From Exiguobacterium sp. (GTDB lineage Bacteria; Bacillota; Bacilli; Exiguobacteriales; Exiguobacteriaceae), in NCBI RefSeq assembly GCF_020832205.1, contig NZ_JAFIFD010000022.1:1-38127 (forward strand): a stretch of 38,127 nucleotides of DNA, given 5' to 3'. The position numbers and the translations under genes were made by a program. The notes under the pieces were generated by a model. The model saw only the letters and a program-made list of their open reading frames with translations, did no database searches and was not told where the DNA came from. This document shows positions 32,499 to 38,127 of the stretch, in pieces. Numbering within the stretch: the first letter of the stretch is position 1; every line of letters starts with the position of its first letter.

Positions 32499-33782
32499 TT
32501 AAAGCGTGATATTCGCTTTCGTGTGATCGTACAAGTTACCGTAGTTGACGACCGTCACGTCCCCTTCTGCCTTGACGATGTTGCGTGTGTCAAAAATCAT
32601 CGAGCGGCGCATCGAACGTTCGAGCTCAGCGAAATCAAGTGCTTTGAACTCGTTATGGTCGACGAGGATGAGGACGAGGTCCGCTCCTTCGAGTGCTTCT
32701 TCTTTCGATACGAGCTCAAAGTGTTTCGACGATGAGACCGGGACGTGCGGATCATGGACGGCGACGTTCATGCCCTGCTCGAGCATCATTTCGATGATCT
32801 CGACGGCTGGGCTTTCACGCATGTCGTCGACGTTTCCTTTGTATGTCACGCCGAACGCCGCGATTTTCGCATCCGTTTGACTAGATACAAGTTTTTGTAC
32901 GTTCTCGACAACGTAAGCAGGCATCGATACGTTCGTGTCGCGTGAGAGCTTGATGATTTTCGCGAGCTCAGGCTGTTTCGCGACGATGAAGTACGGGTCG
33001 ACTGCCAAGCAGTGTCCGCCGACACCTGGCCCTGGGCTGTGAAGGTTGACACGCGGGTGCTTGTTCGCCATCTCGATGACGTCGAGGACGTTGATGTCGA
33101 GGGCGTTACATACTTTCGCGAGTTCGTTCGCGAGGGCGATGTTGACGTCACGGAACGTGTTTTCCATGAGTTTCGACATTTCAGCCGTCTTCGCATCCGT
33201 CTTGATGATCTCACCTTTAACGAACGTGCCGTATACTTTCGCACCGGCTTCTGCGCAGTCAGGCGTGATTCCGCCGACGATACGGTTGTTGTAAACGAGT
33301 TCATGCAAGATTTGGCCTGGGAGCACGCGCTCCGGGCAGTGGACAAGGAAGATGTCTTCGCCGACTGTGAAGCCTGCCGCTTCGACGAGTGGCTTGACGT
33401 GGTCATCCATCGTACGTGGTGCGATTGTCGACTCGACGATGATGACGTTTCCTTTCTCGACATATGGAAGGACGCGTTTCGTCGCTTCAAGCACGTACGT
33501 GAGGTCGCACGACTTATGCTCGTCATCGTTGTTTGGTGTCGGGACGGCGATGATGAACGCGTCTGCTTTTTCTGGCTCAAGTGATGCGTGGAACTTACCT
33601 TTGGCAACGACGTCTTTTACAACGTCTTCGAGGCCTGGCTCTTCAATGTGGATTTCACCACGGTTCAATTTATCGACAACTGACTGATGAATGTCCACAC
33701 CGACGACGTCGACGCCGTATTGAGCGAAGACCGCTGACGTTGGGAGTCCAATATATCCTAATCCAATCGTACAAACTTTCAT
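32499..33782 (-). CDS. wecC: UDP-N-acetyl-D-mannosamine dehydrogenase (WecC-like)
   Basis: A 427-residue NAD-dependent nucleotide-sugar dehydrogenase. The N-terminus GLGYIGLPTSAVFAQYG is the dinucleotide fold. HCPERVLPGQ (148-157), NTFRDVNIALANELAK (208-223) and GPGVGGHCLAVDPYFI (251-266), with catalytic Cys258, fit the UDP-ManNAc/WecC group better than UDP-glucose dehydrogenases (usually GGSCFPKD). Oxidising UDP-ManNAc twice yields UDP-ManNAcA, and the 23065 epimerase supplies the substrate. ATG 33782 has GGAGG nine bases upstream. It is first gene of the cluster, behind a clear sigma-A promoter. Confidence 0.92.
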   Translation of the reverse strand: MKVCTIGLGYIGLPTSAVFAQYGVDVVGVDIHQSVVDKLNRGEIHIEEPGLEDVVKDVVAKGKFHASLEPEKADAFIIAVPTPNNDDEHKSCDLTYVLEATKRVLPYVEKGNVIIVESTIAPRTMDDHVKPLVEAAGFTVGEDIFLVHCPERVLPGQILHELVYNNRIVGGITPDCAEAGAKVYGTFVKGEIIKTDAKTAEMSKLMENTFRDVNIALANELAKVCNALDINVLDVIEMANKHPRVNLHSPGPGVGGHCLAVDPYFIVAKQPELAKIIKLSRDTNVSMPAYVVENVQKLVSSQTDAKIAAFGVTYKGNVDDMRESPAVEIIEMMLEQGMNVAVHDPHVPVSSSKHFELVSKEEALEGADLVLILVDHNEFKALDFAELERSMRRSMIFDTRNIVKAEGDVTVVNYGNLYDHTKANITL

Positions 33783-33852
33783 TATTCATATCCTCCAATT
33801 TTCAATCCGTACGGCTGTCGCACGTTTACTTTCTTTGTAGCAAAGCAAACAG

Positions 33853-33881
33853 ATTATACTACCGTGTGGGTCGATAATCAA
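33853..33881 (-). promoter_or_regulatory. Sigma-A promoter of the wecC-tagG-tagH operon
   Basis: On the minus strand: TTGATT (33881-33876), a 17-base spacer, a perfect TATAAT (33858-33853). It leaves a leader of about 65 bases before the wecC start. Confidence 0.7.
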
Positions 33882-34099
33882 TACCGTCTCTCATTTACTT
33901 CTCACATAGATGAAATTTTACAGCAACGATAAAGTCGGGTCAAATTACAACATGACGACATTTAGAAATAACAATATTACATATCCATATCTTTTTTGTA
34001 ATCGAAATTATTATTAATTAATTTTTTCGAAGATGTTTACATAAATTCTATCTGTAAAAATACAAGTAAATCTTTAATTTTGAACATTACGTCTTATAA

Positions 34100-34126
34100 A
34101 AACGATCACGGATATCACCCGTGACC
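34100..34126 (-). terminator. Terminator downstream of the CotH unit
   Basis: On the minus strand, GGTCACGG pairs with CCGTGATC (one G-T pair) around a seven-base loop, followed by GTTTTTA. It lies about 100 bases after the NTF2-like gene. Confidence 0.7.
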
Positions 34127-34227
34127 GCATAAAAAGTTAATAGGATTGTCTTTTATTTTATAATTCTCGTGTTTAAGTGTATAACCAATCGCTTGAAGTT
34201 AACGATTATAGCGCATTACTCTATCCA

Positions 34228-34611
34228 CTATTCCTGCACAAGATCATTCACAAGCGTAGTTTGTCCACCCTTCCACTTCCACTTGCCATCTTCCTTCCTA
34301 TAAATGTGCAGTGCCCAAAAACGGCCTTCATACGCATTTGTGCCCAAAATAAATTTCTCTTCAGTTAGCGTATCAACAATTGCGATATTTTCATGAACTT
34401 CCTCCTGAAACGTTAACATTTGTTGGCTAATCCATTGAATCGCTTCAGGGTCGACGAAAAGGTCTAAGTACGTCTCTTTGTCAAATTGCCGTCCGCTCGA
34501 ATCCACGTAACGGAACATATCACTCATCAAGTCGCGCATTTCTCCGAGATCACCCTTCAATTGAGCTGTTAAACGTTCAGTTGCCAAGTCACGCATTGTA
34601 TAAGTGTTCAA
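34228..34611 (-). CDS. Small SnoaL/NTF2-like (DUF4440-type) protein
   Basis: A cytoplasmic protein of about 127 residues: an N-terminal helical part with LTAQLKGDLGEMRDLMSDMFRYVDSSGRQFDKETYLD, then strands ending GRFWALHIYRKEDGKWKWKGGQTTLV. The helix-then-sheet layout and the WALHIYRKEDGKWK closing strand fit the NTF2-like fold of DUF4440/SnoaL proteins, which bind small molecules or act as simple enzymes. The start is uncertain: TTG 34611 has GAAAGGGTGA eight bases upstream; ATG 34596 and a GTG at 34665 are alternatives. It follows the CotH gene by about 40 bases on the same strand, so it is probably co-transcribed. AT-richer than its neighbours. Confidence 0.65.
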   Translation of the reverse strand: MNTYTMRDLATERLTAQLKGDLGEMRDLMSDMFRYVDSSGRQFDKETYLDLFVDPEAIQWISQQMLTFQEEVHENIAIVDTLTEEKFILGTNAYEGRFWALHIYRKEDGKWKWKGGQTTLVNDLVQE

Positions 34612-34651
34612 AAGTTCATTCACCCTTTCAGCGAAAGTGTAGCACAATCCC

Positions 34652-36913
34652 CTATTCAAAGGCACGCCTCACTTGTTCACGTACCCGTTCTGGGCGCAAT
34701 TCAGCGAAAATTTTCATTTTTTCCAGTTCGGCCTCCCACGCCGTGACGGACTCGATGTTTTGCCAACGGTCAATCGAGCGCGGAAGCTCGGGCTCGATGA
34801 CGGTTTTCATCTCGTTCAATACGCGAGTCATCCGCTCCGTCTCAAACGTCTCCTCGAGCAAGGTGTCCATGATTGCTGTAAATCGTTGTTCTCCCTCTTC
34901 AGTCGAAACAAGCGACCGGAACAACACCGTCTCCGGGCGTTCTGCTAAGAAGTGGGCAATCAAGTCCTCCTCGACTCCCTCCTCAATAGGCAGGAGCTGT
35001 GAGAACCCTTGGTCTAAGTCATAGACAAGCCAGCGCCATTTTCCGTCATGCCCGTTCGGCCCTTCCGACACGGTGTTCACGGTCTTCCGCCACATCTTCG
35101 TGTTGTTGTATAACGTGTCCTTGTTTCCGAAGAACGATTGATAAGCGACGTATTCTAAGAAGTTATCGATGTCGACCCGCCCTTCGAGCTGCCGCATTCG
35201 TTCCTCGTCGGACAAAGTAGAGTCGGTCGCGATACGGACCGTCTCCCGATAATGAATCAAGTCAGCGTTTTTCCCGTGGTCGACCTCGAACCCGTCCTCG
35301 ACGTAACGGTTCGATTCGAGGATCGCGAGTTCATCAGGAGAAATACCGTATTTCTCATATAAATAATGTTCTCCATGCAGTTCTCTGACGTTTTGAATCC
35401 CCCAGTACTCTCCGTTGATCATCACGACGACAGGTTGAGAGGCTTGAATGTCGAGCGGGCGGTCAGCGACAAGGCGTTGCATATAGGCGTCACGTAACAA
35501 GGCGTGTTTCCAGTCGTTGCCGCCGTTTCGAAGCAACAACCGCTCAAATCGGTCCGCTTCAGACGTATTGAAGAACGGGTACAGGAACGTATTCTCCCCA
35601 TAATCGCTTCGGGCATAAAGACGGAGGCTCTTTTGGGCGTGTCCGCGTGAAAATCCGCCGTGGACGCGCATACCTGCGTCTTGTCGGAAAGCGACGGAGC
35701 CGTTACTTTCAAACCATTCAACCGTCACAGGCCGTTCCCATTCACGGCCACGTTGGAAGTAGTTCCCTTCCGCCCATTCCGTCCGTGCCTCGACATCCCC
35801 ACTCGTGAAGATCCCGGTCCGTTGATCGAACAAGTCAGCCGGGTCAACCGTCAGTGCCACGATCGGTAATCCGGATGCGAATGCGTCTTCCCGTAACACG
35901 AATGTGCGCGTCTCGACCGGACTAAACGCACCGTCTTGATATGTCGCGGCTCGGACAGTGAGTGCGTCCAGGACGTCCCCGGTGAACGACACAGCTTCTT
36001 CTAACGTCGTCGACTCGACAGCGAGCCGAGGTGCGTTCGGTAAATCAAGAGTGATCGGACCGTCTACTTTCGCAGAGCGAAGCGTCGGCTCGGTCCCGTC
36101 GAGCGTGTAGTAAATCGTTCCTGCTCCCGAGACGGTCAGTTGTTGACCTTCGGGATATACCCCGCTCTCAAGCGAGAATGAAGGTCTGATTGGTGACGGT
36201 TCGACGTCATGGTCATCGACTTGTGACAACACACTCGATAACACATTCAAGTCCACTGTCCCGTTTCCACTCACGTATAACCGTTCACTGATGGCTGACC
36301 CGCTCAGTGGAGAAAAGTCGCGAATTCGATTGTTACGAAGGTTGACGTCGACGAGTTGTCCGAATCCTTCTAGCTCATCAATCGAGGTCAGCTCATTTCC
36401 GCGCACATTCAAATGGGTCAAAGTCGATTGCATCGCCCCAATCGGTTCGAGCGTCTCAATCCGGTTGTCTCGGGCGTTCAATCGAATCAACTTAAGACCT
36501 TCGAGTGGTTCGAGCGACTCGAGTTGGTTGTGCTCGATATTGATTATCTCAATCCCTGGCGGCAGAGCCGGAAGCTTAGTGAGCAAATTGAAGCTGACAT
36601 CCAACGTCTTCAAATTCGACAACATGGACAAGTCAGGGAGCGTCGTTAAGACATTCTCGGATAACGTCAACGATTCGAGCGAATCGAAATACTCGATGCC
36701 CGTTAAGTCAGTCAAACCATAACCTGACAAATTGAGTTCGGTCACGTGCCGAACTTTGTTGTGGTTGAACGTCCCCAACGGCATGTTCAATTCGACAGCC
36801 AGCGCCTCTTCGAGCGCGGGAGCGGGGGTGATTCCCCGTTCGGAAATCACGTACATTCCGCCCCAAACGATGGCGAGCACGATGGCGAGCACAGTTAATT
36901 TCATTACTTTCAT
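34652..36913 (-). CDS. Membrane-anchored LRR protein with CotH kinase-like domain
   Basis: A 753-residue protein: an N-terminal helix (5-24) as signal anchor; leucine-rich repeats at about 56-220 (VTELNLSGYGLTDLTGIEYF, then LKTLDVSFNLLTKLP and more); a beta domain at 245-340 with YYTLDGTEPT, like the chitobiase C-terminal type; and a CotH domain at 348-740. CotH kinase features are present: LLLRNGGNDWKHALLRDAYM, INGEYWGIQNVRELHGEHYL, FGNKDTLYNNTKMW with Asp599 and Asn603-604, and the metal-binding YDLDQGF (D632, D634). B. subtilis CotH phosphorylates spore-coat proteins; this relative faces outward and its substrate is unknown. ATG 36913 follows AGGAGG. Divergent from the VTC gene. Confidence 0.9.
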   Translation of the reverse strand: MKVMKLTVLAIVLAIVWGGMYVISERGITPAPALEEALAVELNMPLGTFNHNKVRHVTELNLSGYGLTDLTGIEYFDSLESLTLSENVLTTLPDLSMLSNLKTLDVSFNLLTKLPALPPGIEIINIEHNQLESLEPLEGLKLIRLNARDNRIETLEPIGAMQSTLTHLNVRGNELTSIDELEGFGQLVDVNLRNNRIRDFSPLSGSAISERLYVSGNGTVDLNVLSSVLSQVDDHDVEPSPIRPSFSLESGVYPEGQQLTVSGAGTIYYTLDGTEPTLRSAKVDGPITLDLPNAPRLAVESTTLEEAVSFTGDVLDALTVRAATYQDGAFSPVETRTFVLREDAFASGLPIVALTVDPADLFDQRTGIFTSGDVEARTEWAEGNYFQRGREWERPVTVEWFESNGSVAFRQDAGMRVHGGFSRGHAQKSLRLYARSDYGENTFLYPFFNTSEADRFERLLLRNGGNDWKHALLRDAYMQRLVADRPLDIQASQPVVVMINGEYWGIQNVRELHGEHYLYEKYGISPDELAILESNRYVEDGFEVDHGKNADLIHYRETVRIATDSTLSDEERMRQLEGRVDIDNFLEYVAYQSFFGNKDTLYNNTKMWRKTVNTVSEGPNGHDGKWRWLVYDLDQGFSQLLPIEEGVEEDLIAHFLAERPETVLFRSLVSTEEGEQRFTAIMDTLLEETFETERMTRVLNEMKTVIEPELPRSIDRWQNIESVTAWEAELEKMKIFAELRPERVREQVRRAFE

Positions 36914-36954
36914 CTAAATCCTCCTGCTTATGCGTTTCAGCTTATAAGTGTGAT

Positions 36955-36983
36955 TTGCTTGTCGATTCTTGAAACAGTATACT
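36955..36983 (+). promoter_or_regulatory. Candidate promoter of the VTC-DUF4956 operon
   Basis: TTGCTT (36955-36960), a 17-base spacer, TATACT (36978-36983). The -10 matches five of six. The 140-base gap also contains a possible opposite extended -10 (TGCTATTCT on minus) for the CotH gene, so the two promoters would overlap. Confidence 0.45.
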
Positions 36984-37053
36984 AACAGAATAGCATACCT
37001 TTACAAATAATTAACATTCCTCTAAGACGGTTTAGACATAAGGGAGAGATTCG

Positions 37054-37794
37054 GTGGCGCAAGAAATCTTCAAACGTTATGAAATTAAATATTTGATCCC
37101 GTTTTCGAAATACCTCGAGTTGCGTGAGTTGATTATGCCTTATATGCATTACGACACGTACGGTAACCCGGAAGGAAAATACAATATCGTCAGTCTCTAT
37201 TTTGATTCGAGCGATAAGGCAATTTATTATGAGACGCGCAACAAGTTGCCGTTTCGGCAAAAGCTGCGTCTGCGCGTCTACGATCAGGCCAATCTTAACA
37301 GCGCTTCCTTTATCGAGGTGAAGCAGAAATTCAAAAACGTCGTCAACAAACGTCGGACAATTCTTCCACTCCATGAGGCATACGATATTTTGCATGATCC
37401 GGAGACCCCACTCGAATCAATCGATGCATCGAACCTACAAATTTTAAAAGAAGCACTTCACTTTCAACACTTATATGACTTGAAGCCGGACACGGTCGTC
37501 AGCTATGACCGTCAAGCGTTTTCGGGGACCTACGAAAAAGATTTGCGCGTCACGTTCGACTATAACCTCATGTGCCGACACGATGACCTGCGTATCGAGA
37601 ACGGTCCACAAGGTCATCACTTCATCGATCCCGGCCTCGTCGTCCTCGAAGTAAAAGTATCCGAGGTCGTCCCGTTCTGGCTCGCCCGAATTTTGTCAGA
37701 CCTCGAGTGTAACAAACAGAGCGTCTCAAAATTTTGTACGAGTGTGGAATTGTTAGAACAAGAAAACTTAAGTGAAAGTAGGATTTTATTATGA
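37054..37794 (+). CDS. VTC-domain protein, putative polyphosphate polymerase
   Basis: A 246-residue soluble protein made only of a VTC domain. Residues expected in the tunnel are present: K12 in RYEIKYLI, K70/R72/R74 in RQKLRLRVY, E88/K90 in FIEVKQK, R153 in SYDRQAF, E199/K201 in VLEVKV and K226 in SVSKFCTS. The yeast relative VTC4 makes inorganic polyphosphate from ATP; bacterial stand-alone forms are mostly untested. GTG 37054 has AGGGAGAG upstream. Its stop overlaps the start of a DUF4956 membrane protein (ATGA at 37791), so the two are coupled and probably act together at the membrane, polymer made inside perhaps being passed through or anchored. Confidence 0.9.
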   Translation: MAQEIFKRYEIKYLIPFSKYLELRELIMPYMHYDTYGNPEGKYNIVSLYFDSSDKAIYYETRNKLPFRQKLRLRVYDQANLNSASFIEVKQKFKNVVNKRRTILPLHEAYDILHDPETPLESIDASNLQILKEALHFQHLYDLKPDTVVSYDRQAFSGTYEKDLRVTFDYNLMCRHDDLRIENGPQGHHFIDPGLVVLEVKVSEVVPFWLARILSDLECNKQSVSKFCTSVELLEQENLSESRILL

Positions 37795-38127
37795 CCGATT
37801 TTTTTAATGAAGTGCGTCAACTTGCCGACGTCACTTCTCGCCTAACCGTTCTTGAAGCGGCGGCGGCCATTTTCCTCAGCTTCATCTTGACACTCTGTAT
37901 CGCCTATCTTTATAAGCGAACGCATACAGGGGCCCGCTATTCGCAGTCGTTCGTCCAGACGATCATCATCATGGGCGTCACCGTATCGGTCGTCATGATT
38001 GTCATCGGTAACAACGTCGCCGTCGCGTTCGGTCTCGTCGGGGCGTTCTCAATCATTCGTTTCCGGAGTGCGATGAGCGATCCGAAAGACATCGCCTTCA
38101 TCTTCTTCGGTATGGCGGCCGGTATCT
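37791..38127 (+). CDS. DUF4956 membrane protein, 3'-truncated
   Basis: The frame opens at ATG 37791 and runs off the window; 112 residues are visible of a usual 200-230. Membrane segments are at about 22-43 (LEAAAAIFLSFILTLCIAYLY) and from about 56 on (QTIIIMGVTVSVVMIVIGNN). The family hallmark GLVGAFSIIRFRSAMSDPKD, then IAFIFFGMAAGI, is intact. DUF4956 genes are commonly found next to VTC-domain and CotH genes; function unknown. Start-stop overlap with the VTC gene indicates coupled translation. Confidence 0.9.
   Translation, partial: MTDFFNEVRQLADVTSRLTVLEAAAAIFLSFILTLCIAYLYKRTHTGARYSQSFVQTIIIMGVTVSVVMIVIGNNVAVAFGLVGAFSIIRFRSAMSDPKDIAFIFFGMAAGI

Larger units (their letters stand above)
33783..34227. 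other. AT-rich intergenic region with operon promoter and upstream terminator
   Basis: This 445-base gap holds the polysaccharide operon promoter (33853-33881) and the minus-strand terminator of the CotH unit (34100-34126). The rest, about 33900-34090, is AT-rich with no gene, repeat or RNA that I can support. Confidence 0.7.

Noticed and set aside
33960-34090. Possible small RNA or hairpin in the AT-rich gap before the wecC promoter
   Set aside because: Only short A/T complementarity, no stable stem, no promoter-terminator pair.
34180-34250. tRNA-like string on the minus strand (TAGTGGATAGAGTAATGCG, resembling a D-arm)
   Set aside because: No matching acceptor stem, no TTCGANNC T-loop and no clear anticodon stem; it overlaps the end of a coding gene. 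Chance likeness or a remnant too worn to support.

Overview
This window looks like chromosomal DNA of a low-to-moderate GC Gram-positive bacterium (Bacillota, order Bacillales). An Exiguobacterium-like organism is my best guess, from gene content and codon style only. Supporting signs are strong AGGAGG-type ribosome binding sites, GTG and TTG starts, many T-tailed hairpin terminators, YxlE/F/G-like, NamZ (YbbC)-like, CsbD, TagG/TagH and CotH-type proteins, and many secreted wall-active proteins. There is no phage, insertion sequence, CRISPR array or rRNA, and I found no convincing tRNA.

Left part (1-19.3 kb, mostly plus strand, GC-rich): the 3' end of a SulP anion transporter and a UspA protein; a yxlEFG-like membrane/ABC trio; a secreted protein with 13 wall-binding repeats and a C39-like peptidase domain; a secreted NamZ-type muramidase; an orphan SUKH protein; a secreted SH3-CAP protein; CsbD; a three-gene ABC-2 exporter; a PAS/GGDEF/HD-GYP c-di-GMP enzyme facing a padR-chrA operon; an OatA-like acyltransferase; and a DUF218 protein.

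Middle (19.3-23 kb, visibly more AT-rich): two divergent secreted proteins, a 5'-nucleotidase-family enzyme and an Ig-like protein of unknown role.

Right part (23-33.8 kb, minus strand): a surface-polysaccharide cluster. It encodes UDP-GlcNAc 2-epimerase and UDP-ManNAc dehydrogenase (together giving UDP-ManNAcA), a TagG/TagH-type ABC exporter, three glycosyltransferases, two free-standing coiled-coil proteins and one unrecognised protein. A clear sigma-A promoter precedes the dehydrogenase gene. A strong terminator after tagH and separate promoters further down split the cluster into several transcription units. The likely product is a ManNAcA-containing wall glycopolymer exported by the ABC route.

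Far right (34.2-38.1 kb): an LRR-CotH kinase-like extracytoplasmic protein, followed by a small NTF2-like protein, is divergent from a VTC-type polyphosphate polymerase gene overlapping a DUF4956 membrane protein that runs off the window. This CotH/VTC/DUF4956 set and the coiled-coil/accessory-domain glycosyltransferase cluster are the two places most likely to hold poorly described biology.
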